Shown here piece by piece: positions 1 to 13,252 of a DNA stretch of 64,000 bases. The position numbers and the translations under genes were made by a program. The notes under the pieces are model-generated. The model saw only the letters and a program-made list of their open reading frames with translations. It had not been told where the DNA came from and did not search any database. Source of the DNA: Corynespora cassiicola (taxonomy: Eukaryota; Ascomycota; Dothideomycetes; Pleosporales; Corynesporascaceae); the NCBI GenBank assembly GCA_022059125.1, contig JAEUWY010000002.1:1426001-1490000 (forward strand), read 5' to 3'. Within the stretch, counting starts at the first letter, position 1, and each line of letters starts with the position of its first letter.

Positions 1-3000
1 ATTACGAGACCTGCATGTCTGTTGCTGCCCAGGTCCTGGGACAAGTACAGCCATGTCCTAGAAACTTTATCATCAAGACGTGCTATTCCGCAAGTCAGTC
101 GAGCTATCATGGACCTAGATTCACGAAATAAGCGACTACTGAGACCCTCGGCAAACACCACGGCCAGCTCGCGGGATTCCATAGGAAAAGTCTATCAACT
201 TCTGGACTCAATCGATTATGGGACTAGCGTTCGAATCGGCGATATCGCTTCCGATTGCATGGGGTTGATGTCGGATACGTGTAGCCTTATCTCGACGGTG
301 CTGCGATGGGCGTCTACCCTTTATCGGGAAGGTTCCCATAGAATTTATCTGGTAACTCGATTACTTCGTAAATGGAGTCACTTTGGTGTCGACGTTTACG
401 ACGGTATATTGGCTCACCTGAATTCTGTTGACTTCAGTGGAAATAGTGATCCCAGAGCGGTATTCCGCGTCATAGCCGAACTGGTCCGTTCCAAAACCTT
501 TTCTGCAGGCAGGTATCTCCAGTGGCTTATTGCCACTGGTTCCCTCGGCCGGGAACAGGACCTCTCGTTGTCCTCCGCATGGCCTTTGCGTCTCATCACT
601 GAAATTCCTTTAAGCGGCCTTTCGGAGCAAATACGCAACTTACGGGGGACTCTGCTTCGAGGGACAATATATTCTCCAGAAGAAGAGGAAAAGAAACTAG
701 ATTTCGCCGAAGTCATCATCCAGCAGCAAGCCCCTGGCCTATTTGGGGTAGGAATGGCAATCGACTCTCACTCCGACCTCGACATCAACAGCCTCAGCTC
801 GACTGTAAAACTCGAACTTGGGGTGTGGTTACGGTATCAGGTTGCTGCCACCGTAGAAATCATGGACCGCGTCCCTACCAAAGATCCTTCAATCGAAGAG
901 TCCAATGCTGTGTGCAGGATATCATTCCATGATTTCTCCGTTGTTCGTTCTTACCTTGAAAAATTCGAGGACCTTTCTATTTTGGCCGACGTCATTGGCA
1001 TTGCAGCTTCATCTCTGGACTCTCAAGTTCTAGCTTCTGCTGCTGATACTCTTCACTACAACTACAGGGCCTTCAGAGCCATCGGTGCCTTCGAACCGCT
1101 TTTCGAGAAGATCGCCATGAGATATGCCGCCATCAGGACAGTACGGTTTCCCGAGCGAGACTTGCTCGTGAGTTTAAGTGATCTCGCCTCCACAGCTCGT
1201 GCAGATGGTCAACTGATGCAACTGCTTTCATATGATATGTGTCGCTTCGATCACAAGAATTCTGTAGCAGCTTGCTCTCCGGTCTCGGATAACATGACGG
1301 ATGCTACGCAGCATCCTGCTGTTGATAGCGGTGATGAGATCGAGCGGATTCTTTCTAGTGGCACATCCATGGATCAGCAAATCATGTCACGCGTATTCAA
1401 CAAGATGGTTCGTCATCTGGAGGAACAGCTGCGCAAGGGCCAGTGGGAACTGGAGAATCATCCGATCTGGTTCTACCGCTTACGTGGCTTCGACGAAGGC
1501 ATGTTCGATGGAGTACTGACTGAGTGGCTTACCATATCATTGTTAAATCACAAGGTCGACTTGCTATCAGCTGCACTCCCCCCTCTTGTGGCATCTGGAT
1601 CCATGACATTGTCGCATTTTCTGGATATCACCAAAGACTGTATGAAGAGGACCAAGACAAGCCATCCAGCAGAGTCGGTTCGCATCGCTATCGATGGATT
1701 GAACATCCTGATCTTCCCCCATAACTCACAGTCCCCTTCTCCGCCTCAAAACTCGTACCGGTACCGTTTGGAGCAGTTCAAACTTTGCCGCGATTCAGAG
1801 TCAAATATCCTTGAAGCTATCGGCGAGCTCATTCAACTTAGCTCCAATCTCTCATCGATACAACAACAGCAACAAGTTTCCGCCCTACTTTCCGGTAGCC
1901 AGCTACTCGCGGTTTTGAGGCAGTGTGCAGTGCGCCATGTTCAGGTGTTGGCAACTTGTATTGGTGTTGGTCAGCATTCCGCCAATGAGTCTAGTAAATC
2001 ATGTGTTAAGTCTGTGCTTGATGATTTGCTAGATCCTCGCGGGTTCTTGGGTAAGTTTAACATCTCATGTTCACCAATCAATGCTGAGCTTTATCACAGA
2101 CTTGAATAGTAAGAGCCCTGAACAACAGGTCAGCAGCATTGTGGAAGCAGCCAATGAGCTATCCCTTCCGTTTTGTCAGCTTGAGATTCAACACATATTT
2201 TCTGTAGAATCCACGACATCAGAAAACACAGCAGATGCTATATCATCAGCCCTCCTTCATGCAGTAAAGACAGCTGTAGAAAGAGACCAGCCCACTTGGG
2301 CCGACCTACTCTCAGGCCTAGAATCTAGTCTAATGGTTAAGATTCGCGAACACGCTGAACGCGAGATTCTGAGTGCATCAGCTTTCCTCAACAACCATTC
2401 AGACTCCGGGCTTTCGAACAGGGACGATAGAGCTTTTCTTCAAAAGTATCTTACAGTCATTGATTTCACATCGACGGACCTTCCAAAAGATGGACAAGTC
2501 TCGGTCATTGTGCCTCTGATCGAGCGGCTAAAGGGCATAGCTGAAGCATTGGCTAAGCAGGGCGATTCATCCAAGTATAATACCCATGTGCAAGGCTGCC
2601 TTGCAGTTCCTCACCTATGTGCTTGGTATGTATACTGTCACCTATGTAAAATATTTGTCTAACTCAATCAGGCTCAAGGCGTTCCTTCATCTCGCAGGTA
2701 CGCAAGGCACAATGGTGTTGTCGAAGGTTGCGAACCAACAACAGGCCGCTTTGTTGTGGAGCTTGAGGTGTCTCTTCGTTCAACCTGTGCTGGAGGCCTT
2801 TCCTTCGGTCGCCCAGCATGTCTTTGATGTTGCCACACTCCTCTCAGATAACATATCCGACGAGGTTCGCAACCATCTTATGCGGCTAGATGCCGTGAAA
2901 TCAGCAGATGACACTCGTTGTGCTTTCATATTCGGAACCGCTCCTCCTCCTGATGGCTGGCTTACGCTCACGAAACCTGCTCATGTTGCCCCACCACTGC

Positions 3001-3485
3001 AGCCTACTTCGACAGGCACACCTCACCCACAACAGTCCAATACTGGGCATTCACCATACCAAGGAAACAACAACCCCTCCATGCAGCGATCAACGAACCA
3101 ACAGCAATCGCAATCACAATCCCAAGCTCAGATTCGCGGATATTCCCAATACCCTCAGCAGAACAAGATGCCTCAACAATTGCAACGAATGCCTTCTAAC
3201 GGAGCACCATCACAACTACAACAGCTCCAGCAGATGCAACAAATGCAGGCTCTTGCTCAACAACGGAATCAACAATCTTCGCCTGCTCAGATGCAACGCC
3301 AATCTCAGACGCCTATGCAAGCAAATCTCCCCGCAAAACCTGGTGCCAGCAAGCAGGAAAAGCCAGATATGCGCCCTACACCTTTTGCTTTGCGGCGATG
3401 GGAGATTCTGCCCGACAATGGAGGCAATCCTTTAGGCAACGAGACAGCGATAAGTCTAAGTCTCTTTGGAGCTAGGAAAGTTTAG
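1..3485 (+). CDS. med12: Mediator subunit 12 (Srb8/Med12), 3' part
   Basis: C-terminal part of Med12, a subunit of the Cdk8 kinase module that reversibly binds Mediator and mostly represses RNA polymerase II transcription in the nucleus. The frame is open from base 1, so the gene starts left of the window. Exons by splice signals and phase: 1-2050, 2100-2625, 2672-3485, with introns of 49 and 46 nt; the second has a clear CTAAC branch site. The N-terminal half shown is a long helical region. The last exon turns Gln-rich, with many QQ and QQLQQ stretches, and ends in the tail 'ALRRWEILPDNGGNPLGN' followed by a short SLFGARKV end, which I recognise as the usual fungal Med12 terminus. No break is seen. 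The join at 2625/2672 is the less certain of the two because the protein there is poorly conserved. Confidence 0.88.
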
Positions 3486-5351
3486 CGCTGAAATAAGGGC
3501 TTCGACATGGTTACAAAACATTGGAAATACGATGTACAGACGCTGTATTTACGGAAGTTCACTTCTCAGATACGTTAGGGGCCTCTTTCGCATAGCGGCG
3601 GCGCACACATTGAATCTTGTAGGGTTCCTGAGTGCTCAGGACGGCGTTTCAGGAAATTATTTCTTTTGTTGGTCAATTTGCTGTTGGATTATGATACCGT
3701 GGGGGCTGGTCGGAGGTCATTTGCAACAAATTCATCGTCATCGCTACATTAGTATTGTTAGTTCAGCTCAACGTTGGGAAGTGTTCCTGTGAAGTTGTTA
3801 TTAACGTCATCTCAACATGGAAGCTTCGATCCAGAACATTGCTATGCCGAGCGTAATAACACACCAACACCGTACCTAGATATTGGATGTTCGAGACCCT
3901 CACACGACATTGTGTACTACAATTAATTCACCCATAAGTCATTTGGGTATATCCCCTGGAGCTGCACTTCTGTCTCGGCTGTCTCGTATCTGAGCCACTC
4001 TCGTTACGTCCACAACCTATTTCTTTCACTACTGAAGGGTGGAGGAGGGGGCTTCATTCATCCTAGCAGCTGAACCGGGCTCGACTGAGCGATTGTGGGC
4101 TAGTTCTTTGATAACAGTCCAAAGACGCCGGGCGCCTGATTTCCACAGACAGTAAAGTATTATTACCTGCCTCTCAGGTGAGGAAACACGCTACAGATAA
4201 AATCTACAGGTTTGATCCACAATAAGGCGTCCCAGAAAGTTGAAACATAACAAGTCGCTTCGCTTGGTTTTTGATTTGAAATTTTGCATTCAACACTGCA
4301 TTTAGAAGTGCTAACTTGAACAAAAAGCAATTTTTTTAAAAAAAATCTGGGAGAGGGGGGGTGGCATTGCACTGCACAGTTTGAGCACTTTTTAGGAGTT
4401 CTGGGACCAGTGCGCTCAGTTTCGGGTTCATTTTATTCTACAGTCTTTGTCTTTCAATAAGATAACTTAATCTTATGTTACGCAAGGAAAGAAAGTGTCG
4501 AAAATTATAATCACATTTTTTTTTTTGGTTTGCCCCACGCTCACAGCTGGCTGGTAGCGACAACTTCCAGCTAGGATATTTAAAACATATGCTAGGGTAT
4601 GCATGATCACAAGGGCATGCCCAGCCATCACTATGTATGCAAAGAGCGGTGATGGATCTGGAAGATTATATAACAAAGTACTGTAGCCTAGCGCGGTAGA
4701 ATCAGAGCATATTATGCTGTTACAGTCCTCCCTGCTCCTCTTTAGCCCATAGGGTCAACGATTAAATTAAAAGGTCTTCAGTTGAACGCCTTGAGGAGGG
4801 ATAAAATAGCCGCCCGAGTTATTTGCTGAATATCTATCCCAATATGATCTTTTTGAAATTAGAAAAGTCAACTGTGGAGCCGACAGAGCATTAAGTAGTT
4901 GCTTTAAAACAAACTAAATGTTCATATCAGGGGATAACTGTAGTTCCTAAATGATCGCAACTGATAAAAAGCAGAATATAGACTTTGGGATGTTTTTAGC
5001 TTTATCGTGGTTTGTGTAGAACGTAGAGCAGTTCAGGAAGATGCACCCTACATAACTCGCTATCTAAAAAAAAAAAAAAAAAAACCCATTCGATACTAAT
5101 GTAAATACTGCTTAGAGTTTGAAACATATGGCTGCTCTCTAGTGGGTAGTCAGAGGCCAGCACGTGTCTGACGTGGATGTGAGGGCAGCCGAGTGATGTC
5201 GGGTCAAAGTTTCTTACATAAACAGCGAAACTGCCAAGCCATTTCGGATGATCAGCTGCTAACGCGCCGCTCACCCTGCCTCTGCGTGCGGAGGGAGAAT
5301 GGGCAGAACAGGCAAGACTACTCCAGCAGCCTACACCGGCGAACCTGTGCC
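3486..5351. other. AT-rich gene-less stretch
   Basis: About 1.9 kb between the Med12 stop and the Nvj2-like start. Only short ORFs with no recognisable protein occur on either strand. It holds a run of 19 A (5066-5084) and several shorter A or T runs. A CACGTG E-box lies at 5161-5166, about 185 bases before the next start codon. I see no transposase, tRNA or conserved protein fragment. It most likely contains the Med12 3' UTR and the promoter of the next gene. Confidence 0.5.
5066..5084 (+). repeat. poly-A run (A19)
   Basis: Nineteen consecutive A bases in the gene-less stretch upstream of the Nvj2-like gene. It is a simple homopolymer and its length is prone to sequencing and replication error. 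Confidence 0.9.
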
Positions 5352-8257
5352 ATGGCATTCTTTTCCTATGTTGTCGCCTATGTTGTTGGAGGTATCACAT
5401 TCATCCCGCTCCTACTCGGCCTCTTCCTCCTCCATGCCTACCTAGTGCTACCGATTAGCCAAGGCCCAGGGGAACGCGCGCGCGAAGACAACGGTCCTCA
5501 TCACGATGATTTCCTTCGAACCGCAACAGCAGTAGAGACGCTTCCCGACGGATTAAAGCCTCGGCCTCACGTTCCCGATGTCGCCGCCGGATACTTCGCT
5601 GTATGCCGAGAATATGTCCCCGGTGGAATAAATGGCAGGCCTCCAGAGCGTACAACGCCTGCGGGTGCAGTGGTTGCATTAGAAAGTCCTAGTGTATATC
5701 AGTCCATGTACCGTAGCATCTTTGACAGGAGCAGGAATACTGTGCCGTCTATCGAGGCGGGGTCAGGGAAAGGAAAGAAGGCAAGGAACGTGTTTTACGT
5801 TGTCTTAAGGTAAGCAAGACTTGCAGACCGGTTTACACCCTGGATCGACCGCTGAGACCTGAACCCTTTTTCTGTATCTGGGTTTCCTGTCATTTCTTAA
5901 CTAATTTTTGGAGACACGGCCATCTTATGCTCTACGACGACTCAGAGCAACTGGAAGTACGCCACGTCATCTCACTCGCACACTATGACATGGACATATT
6001 TGCTGGCGGAGATGCAATACCTGAAGGGGAGCTTTGGATCAAGCGCAATTGTGTTCGTTTGACACAGCGTACTGGACAAGATCGAGCGCCGTCTGATCCG
6101 AAGCCATTCTATCTCTTCTCGGATAATTGCTCAGAAAAGGAGGACTTCTATCACGCGATGCTACAGAGTCAAGAACGAAGTTCAGATCGCGCACAAAACC
6201 CGCCGCTGCCGCTCAAGTTCAATACTCCTGATCTCGTCAGACTAGTCCAACAGTTGCATGCGTCTGAAGAGAACCTACACACTCGTTGGTTCAATGCTCT
6301 CATAGGCAGGCTTTTCCTTTCTCTCTACAAAACTCGAGAGATTGAAAATTTTATCTGGAAGAAGATCACGTCAAAGATTGCTCGAGTTCCAAAACCGGCC
6401 TTGATCAGCAGCATTCATTTGCAAAAAGTTGACATGGGCAACTTGCCACCCTTTATCACAAATCCGAAACTCAAAGAGTTGACTGTGGATGGTGATCTCA
6501 CAGTGGAGGCGGATGTGAGCTACAAAGGCAACTTTCGTCTTGAGATTTGTGCTATTGCACGGATCGATCTGGGGCCCAGAATAAAGGCTAGAGAAGTCAC
6601 TATAGTGCTCGCCAGCATCTTGAAAAAGCTCGAGGGCAAACTTTTAGTGAGGATAAAACCTCCACCCAGCAACCGGTTGTGGATTACTTTCGAATCACCA
6701 CCACACATGGAATTTTCCCTGGAACCTATAGTGAGTACGCGGCAGATAACATACGGCGTAATTCTACGGGCTATCGAGAGTCGCATACGCGAAACCGTGA
6801 ATGAGACTCTGGTGCTTCCGAATTGGGATGACATTCCTTTCAGTGACACCCTGGCCCAAGACGTGCGGGGAGGTATCTGGGCGAACGACTCAAGAATTAG
6901 AGAGTCTAATGAGGTTCACGACACCAGTATTGACCATGATTTATCGGCCACGACACTTGTATCCGATGCAGAACAGCTGAACGTCTCGTCTGCCAACTCA
7001 ATTAAAGGTCCAAAAGGCACACCCAACTCAAAAGGAAAAATATGGGACGCAAATGCAGAGCTTGACGTCGGCGAAGAAGTCACGTCTAATACAGCAGACT
7101 GCCGACCTTCCTCAAAACCGAAAGCTATGCGCTCTGGGTCGTTTGCACAAATTGCAGACCCTATAGTCAACATGAATTCAGCTAATGCCTCAGTCCTTCA
7201 GAAGGAAGATGCCGACACCCAAACTGCTGCAGCTACCATGAAGACCACCATATCGAGACCACAACTCAATTCACCGATAGGATCCCCCTCTCGGCCCAAC
7301 ACTATCCATAATGTCGAGGTTCAGCCAGACAGGCCAGGCTTTACGGCAATGGACTCGCGGGCGACATTGGACCTGTCATTGGATTCGAGTGACAGCGCCA
7401 CTTCCACGAAGCCATCGTCTAGTTCGTCACCTGCACTCTCCCAAACATCATCTTTTCCGCTGGATCGAAGGCAAACATTCAATCAATCATTGAATTCTGC
7501 TACAGCTGCCGCAAAAAAATGGCTCACGTCTCGCCAAGCTGCAGGACTACCTGCTTCGCCCACCTCTGATGCAAATTTAGCACGAGCTGCGGCAGCACAA
7601 AATGCGACCATAGGCTTAGGCGACGATGCACAAACCATCTCCAAACCTACAGCGCATTCGTCTATTTCAAGTCTTCCATCTAACCTTGCATCTGAATCTC
7701 TCCCACAGCTTGGATCACCAGGTCATCCGATAGGTAGAGGCCAACCGTTGCCGCCAGTCGGGACACCTCTGCCACCACCTCCCAAGCCCGAGAAACAGAA
7801 GATATGGACTGTTCCAGCTGCATCGGCATTTGCAAATTTGACCAGACGGAAACCATTAGCCCCACAAGGATCTTCTCAAACATTCAATGGAGATGTCAAA
7901 GAAACTTCGGAGCCCCGAGGGGTAACATCAGGAGCTTCGATACATGTTGCAGAACACGGTGACAATGCATCACGGCAGAATATAACCCGGCGTTTATCAT
8001 CAAGCGCCAGCTCAACATCGAATAGTGTGCCACCGCCACTACCAAAAAGACGCCAACGACACTCAGTTACAGGAAGCATGGATCAAACAAACAGAAATGA
8101 TGAAAGCTTGTTTGTCGTTGAAGCACCTATCCTGGACCTCAGCGCGCCAGCGAGTCCATTGGAACAAAGCCAAAAACAGGTCATAATGGAATCTGCGGTA
8201 GATTCGAGGCGTCAGGAACTACTTCAACAAACGGAATCAGGAGACGCGGTGACTTAG
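5352..8257 (+). CDS. Nvj2-like lipid-transfer protein (PH + SMP domains)
   Basis: Predicted ER membrane protein that moves lipids at organelle contact sites, of the Nvj2/TEX2 family. Exons 5352-5809 and 5914-8257 (intron 104 nt) give 933 residues. The start at 5352 is chosen because it begins directly with a hydrophobic anchor (about residues 3-33); an in-frame ATG at 5193 would add a polar extension. A PH-like region follows (about 150-240). Residues about 255-465 form the SMP lipid-binding domain, with the family-like segments 'RWFNALIGRLFLSLYKT' and 'NLPPFITNPKLKELTVDG'. The rest (about 465-933) is Ser/Thr/Pro-rich and probably disordered, with PPLP and PPPPKPEK stretches that could bind SH3 or WW domains. 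The gene converges with the Sur7-like gene, whose stop is 158 bases away. Family call is firm; the site of action is inferred from the family. Confidence 0.87.
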
Positions 8258-8414
8258 GATAACAAGACCCTATACAATTTTTTTTTATTAAGGACCATGC
8301 TTACAATCCCACGAAGTGATATGAGCAGTGAAATAATCTGTCGACATGTGTTTCGAGAGGGACCAAAGTCCAAATTACGCTCGCTTTACATATACTGCAA
8401 AGAGAACCGTTGTC

Positions 8415-9347
8415 CTAAGAGTAATCGTCCTTGACACGCCGCTGGGACTCTGTATCGAGAAAGCTACCCCGACTACGAGTGGACCGTGTAGATCTCGTGG
8501 AACGTCGGCGATGGACACCGGAATCGCGATTGACAGCTCCACCACAGCAGAACAGCACGGTAGAGATTAGGAAGCAAGCCATTGCTGTCCAAGTGAAGGC
8601 ATAGAGCTTTACCCCAAGTTTAGCGGACTGTCCGCTGCGGCGGAAAGCGTCCCGGCCTTGCACGCTCCATGCCCTGGGTCAAGTCAGAAACATGCACGTT
8701 GCTGAGGAGGAATCACTAACGTCATGAGGGAGGCAGCCAAAGTCTGGAACAGTAAGGCTACGGCCGTGGTGAGGCCAGACAAGTAGCCTCCAAGTCGACT
8801 ACATAAGGCAAGAAGCCCAGTAAATAGACTAATGGAAGCGAAAAACAAAGCAATTAGATAGAAGGCAAACATGAATCTTGAGAGGTAGACTACAGTACTG
8901 TCAGTGGAACTGCTCCATGGTTATGGGCATAAATGGAAACTTTGCTTTCACCAGTGCCAACTTACAGTAATGGCGAGTTCCAATGAACTCACCCGGGATA
9001 TTGGTCTCTGTGTCGAAGTTATGGGGCGGATCGAATGGAAGGGCCGGGACTGAGTTGCCACAGTTGGCATTACGACCATTACTGCCTACGCCGCATATAG
9101 CAAAGAAGGTCCATCTTGAAGGATTACGAGCGTCAGGTATGCCGTCCGTCGATGTCTCGAAGACATAAAACTGATTCAAGGGCGCAGAGTTGACGCCGCC
9201 AGATAGGATGGTAAAGAACTGCAGCAAGATGCCTCCGGCAAGAAATACGAGTGAAGCGAGACTGAGGATCGGCCCTGAATAGTGGTCAGCATGCTAGTCA
9301 GTGAAGAAAAGTGCCGCGGTCAAGGCAAAAGACGTACTTGCAGCCAT
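8415..9347 (-). CDS. SUR7/PalI-family four-TM membrane protein
   Basis: Plasma-membrane protein of the Sur7 family, which in yeasts marks eisosome (MCC) domains and affects cell wall and endocytosis. Exons on the minus strand: 9347-9338, 9274-8966, 8889-8721, 8673-8415, giving 248 residues. The first exon is only 10 nt (MAA plus one base). TM1 is about residues 6-26. It is followed by a loop with the claudin-like W-x-C-x-C pattern ('RWTFFAICGVGSNGRNANCG'). TM2, TM3 and TM4 lie near 112-135, 140-163 and 185-207. The C-terminal tail is short and Arg/Ser-rich with an 'RSTRSTRSTR' repeat. The acceptor at 8890 was preferred over a nearer AG because it restores the family-typical 'YLSRFMFAFYLIAL'. 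It belongs to the same superfamily as palI at 20.4 kb but lacks the long PalI tail. Confidence 0.87.
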
Positions 9348-10013
9348 GTTTATCCCAAAGGCGAAGTAATTAAGATTAAGGCTTAGCAATAGACAGCTGG
9401 ACGCAGAAAATAGCTGAGGCGGAAGCGGGCGGACCAAGCGACATAAATGGGTTGCTATTGTGCTGGTAGTCTTGTTTTACTGATCTGCAGGCACTCGAGT
9501 GACGTATGGTCTAGAGGGTTCGTTGACGGCGGGATAGCTCCAGCACCGCCGGCACGCGGGCTAGCTGCCGCCATGAGGTCACTACCAACGTGATGCCGCC
9601 GTTGCATCACCAGAGATGCGCGGCGCGTGGGACTTGCGCAGGACTCGGCACAATGAATCTTGTAATGAATGCACCGATTATACCAGTGTACTGGCCGCAT
9701 TCGTTCATGGAGTGTTCATGAAGACAAAGACTACCTAGGGACCTAGGTAATTCTTCCTGCCGATCGGATAATCCAGCTGAGCAACATCTCAAAGCGATTA
9801 CCTTTAAGCCAGAACTAGCAGACGATACGCAGCAAGCGAACACCAAGCTTGGACAATGACTTGTACCGTAAAGCTTGGGTCGGGTGAGGTGCAGAACACG
9901 CAGCATGATGAGCACTGTCCCTGAGCGGGCACAGCCGAGGATCCATCGGGGCGACAAATGTGGACAGCTCCAGCTGCGACGCGAACCACTGCCACCACGA
10001 CCCTCTCGCCATC
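9348..10013. other. divergent intergenic region
   Basis: 666 bases between the divergent starts of the Sur7-like gene and the Rogdi-like gene, so presumably both promoters. Short ORFs on both strands have no recognisable product. I see no repeat or RNA gene. Confidence 0.5.
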
Positions 10014-10986
10014 ATGTCGACCGCCATCTGGCCGCCCATCGATCCCGACCAGCTTGCGCGCGAGCAGGCTGCCTCACAGGTATGCTTGTCGCTCCCCCTT
10101 AATCGCGTCAGAACGGATCAGTGACGCAGTACAGTCTCGCGAGCTCGAATGGCTCCTCGCGCAGCTGCGCGACACGCTGCAGTCGCTCAAGGCTGGTCTC
10201 GAAGAGTGCGCTGCTCTGCTTGCCCCATCGGAGAACGGCTCGACGCTCGTTCTAACTTCGGTACGCTCCGAGAGCCTCAAGGGCCTGGTGACGCGCATCG
10301 GCACCCGCATTGTCAAAGGCAATGTCAAGCTACGCCTGGCAACCCTGCCCCCTCCGCGAGGAGCCTCGACTTTCGATCTGACCATCTCGTCGGCCCCGCA
10401 AGCCCCTACTCTCGTGATTCCCCAGCTCACCGCTGTCCGCACATCGATAAACACCTGCCTTGATGTTATCGACGTGACAACATGGACGGGGGACGCGAAG
10501 AACGCAGACTTTGTCTCGGGCCAGCTTCGCCTGCTATATGATCACATACAGGAGGCTCGCCAGGCGCTCAAGGGCTACTCGGATGTGCAGTCACCGTGGT
10601 GGGAGAACGCTGTGGACGAGCACATCTTCGACCCCCCGCTACCCTCGAACGTATCTTTCCACCTCTATGTCTTCGACGCCGCACTGCTCCTGGAGATCCG
10701 AACGCTAGAAGTGCTAAACCCTGGCGATGAGGTGCATTCGGGCTTCAGCATCCGAGACCGGCTCGCTGTCGCCCTGGGAGGCGCCCGCCCGCCTGTTCAT
10801 GACGAAGCGGATCGCACCTTCAGATACAAGGGCCAAGAGGTGCGGGTCAAGGAGAAGATTCGGATAGAAAGCCAGGACCCGGCACTGATCTCGGCCATGG
10901 CTAAATTGAACGCACTCGAGCACAACGTCGTACTGAGTCGCAAGGCCCTGGCCATAGTCATGGGTCGCGACGATATGGCCGACTAA
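10014..10986 (+). CDS. Rogdi/Rav2-like protein (RAVE complex)
   Basis: Member of the Rogdi leucine-zipper family, whose yeast relative Rav2 is part of RAVE, the complex that assembles the V-ATPase on vacuoles and endosomes. Exons 10014-10079 and 10135-10986 (intron 55 nt) give 305 residues, close to the usual family length. The acceptor at 10134 was chosen over an AG five bases earlier because only it keeps the frame. The protein is helical throughout. The C-terminal 'LNALEHNVVLSRKALAIVMG' is the segment I recognise. The start ATG begins 'MSTAIWPPIDPDQLAREQ'. It ends 324 bases before the siroheme gene on the same strand. Confidence 0.85.
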
Positions 10987-11310
10987 ACGCAGAAACCCAT
11001 TTCCGCGGCGACGGAAGAGCAGGACGCAGTACTCATGAGCCATTCTCCACGGAGACATCTTGCGCGCAATCTTCTCCGCGGCGCGCCGACATCGTTGCCG
11101 AAAGCAGGTTAGCCGCTCAGCGCCTTATCGATATCGGAACAAAAAATGCATCTGCAAATCACATCATCGCCCTTCCGATGAGTAGTTCGCCAGTCGCCCG
11201 AGCTCAATTTCCCTTGTTCTCCCCTCCTCCCGCTGCCGATCCTGCTGCCGCACACACTCCAGCTTTCTCTTTCATAATCCGGCGCGTGTCTGCGTCTCCC
11301 TTTGTGTTCC
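10987..11310. other. intergenic, promoter of siroheme gene
   Basis: 324 bases between the Rogdi-like stop and the Met1-like start. The last about 100 bases are C/T-rich, as in many fungal 5' leaders. Nothing else is visible. Confidence 0.5.
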
Positions 11311-12976
11311 ATGGCTCCCGCACTCCTCACTGCTGTTGACTCCACGTCGCACATCCACCTAGTCATCGGATCGAATCCTCTTGCCGGCGCACGTTGCTCG
11401 CGCTCCGTTGAAGTCGGCGCGAAGCCCATTCTGATTGCCCCAGAAGATGCGACCCTACACTATGGCCTGGTGAAGCGCATCGACGAAGGCGAAGTCCTCT
11501 GGCTCAAGCGCGCATTCAAGGAAGACGACCTGACCACGCTTGGTCGTGACGAGGTCGGTGGCGTGGTCGATGCCGTCTTTGTAACAATGGGAGGCAAGCA
11601 AGCCTTGAGTGAGTATTCCTTCATATACCATTGTAACAAGTCCTGATTCATGGATAGGCACCCAGATATCAAGTCTTTGTCGCCGTCTCAGAATACCCGT
11701 AAACGTTGCCGATGCCCCCAACCTCTGTTCTTTCACGCTTCTGTCCACTTACTCGGATGGCCCCTTACAAATTGGAGTAACCACTTCAGGGAAAGGATGC
11801 AAGCTGTCGGCAAGGATACGGCGTGAGATAGCCGCGTCCCTCCCTCCACATCTCGGCGATGCCGTCGAGAGGCTTGGAACAATGCGAAGGCGCATTTGGG
11901 AAGAGGACCATGCGGCCGAGTTATCACAAGATTTGGAAGCCGAAGAAGAAGACATTGGCCAGCCCGCCTCCTTCAACAAACTCGTCATGGCAGAGAGTGT
12001 TGAGGCTGCGCGGAGCAGGCGGATGCGGTGGCTATCCCAAATCTGCGAATACTGGCCGCTCCGTCGTCTGGCTTCTATATCAGACACTGACGTTGAGACA
12101 TTGCTACGGGATTATACTTCTTCCAACCCACACAAGAGCAATAAGGCGTCCAAGACTAGCCCGCAGACTGGGCGTATTATTCTCGCAGGTTCAGGGCCCG
12201 GTAGTCCTGACCTTCTCACGCGGGCCGCACACAAGGCTATCCTCTCTGCGGATCTTGTTCTCGCAGATAAACTTGTGCCGAGTCCTATACTGGATCTTGT
12301 TCCCCGCCGTGCCACTGTTCATATAGCTCGTAAATTTCCCGGAAATGCCGATAAAGCCCAGGAGGAGTTGCTCGAGCTCGGTCTGGACGGGGTAAGGGCG
12401 GGCAAAGTAGTCGTTCGTATCAAGCAAGGCGATCCGTATATCTACGGTAGAGGTGGTGAGGAGTACACTTTTTTCAAAGGGCATGGTTACACCCCTGTTG
12501 TTCTTCCCGGGATAACCAGCGCTTTGAGTGCCCCTCTCTTTGCAGCAATACCTGCAACTCACCGTGGTGTCGCTGATCAAGTACTCATTTGTACCGGCAC
12601 CGGCCGCAAGGGTGCTGCTCTAGACCCGCCCGAGTATGTGCATTCGCGCACTGTAATCTTTCTCATGGCGCTGCATCGAATCTCCTCCCTTATCGAAAGT
12701 TTGGTCAACAAAAATTATCCTATGGATACTCCCTGCGCCGTTCTGGAACGGGCCAGCTGTCCAGACCAGAGAGTAATCAGGACTACACTAGAACACGTAT
12801 GTGCTGCTATAGAGGAAGAAGGCAGTCGCCCACCGGGCCTTCTTGTGGTTGGACAAGCATGTTCGGTTCTCAGTCAACATCATCAAAAGTGGGTTGTAGA
12901 AGAGGGCTTTGATGGCTTAGAGAACGCCTGGTCCGAGGGGGAATTATCGTCTTTGGGAGGCATCGCATCAGATTGA
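11311..12976 (+). CDS. MET1: siroheme synthase / uroporphyrinogen-III C-methyltransferase (Met1-like)
   Basis: Makes siroheme, the cofactor of sulfite and nitrite reductases, by SAM-dependent methylation of uroporphyrinogen III; the N-terminal half resembles the Met8 precorrin-2 dehydrogenase/ferrochelatase. Exons 11311-11608 and 11658-12976 give 538 residues. Residues about 12-45 are a Rossmann start with an atypical Gly loop ('VIGSNPLAGARCSRSVEVGA'). Residues about 112-128 carry the Met8-like 'VNVADAPNLCSF'. From about residue 277 the methyltransferase domain begins with 'GSGPGSPDLLT', and 'KQGDPYIYGRGGEE' lies near 353. The C-terminus is complete. Whether the N-terminal half is catalytically active cannot be decided by eye. 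The first ATG in a good context (11311) is used; an upstream in-frame TTG is ignored. Confidence 0.9.
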
Positions 12977-12980
12977 TATC

Positions 12981-12983
<3 letters not shown>

Positions 12984-13014
<31 letters not shown>
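12984..13014 (+). repeat. (TA)n microsatellite
   Basis: Uninterrupted alternating AT of about 31 bases, just after the Met1-like stop codon, in its probable 3' UTR. Confidence 0.95.
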
Positions 13015-13016
<2 letters not shown>

Positions 13017-13252
13017 CTAATCAATGCACCCGAAATATGAATACTGAAGCTTGCCTTGGCTTCTCCAGTGCTCCTATGGGAAGTCTACTCGTCTGTGGTT
13101 CCCATCCGGGCAGTCGCGGCACTGCGCCACAAGGTCACCAGCCACAAAAGCCCCGCTTCGAGCGTCACTTGCAAATATAAACCTTCAGGACCCTGCAGTT
13201 CAAGCTCGAGTCACCAATCGACCTCGGGTCCAACGCCTCTGACCAGTCAGCC

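Noticed and set aside
4683..4755. tRNA-like GCGGTAGA text
   Set aside because: No T-loop sequence or acceptor stem at the right spacing.
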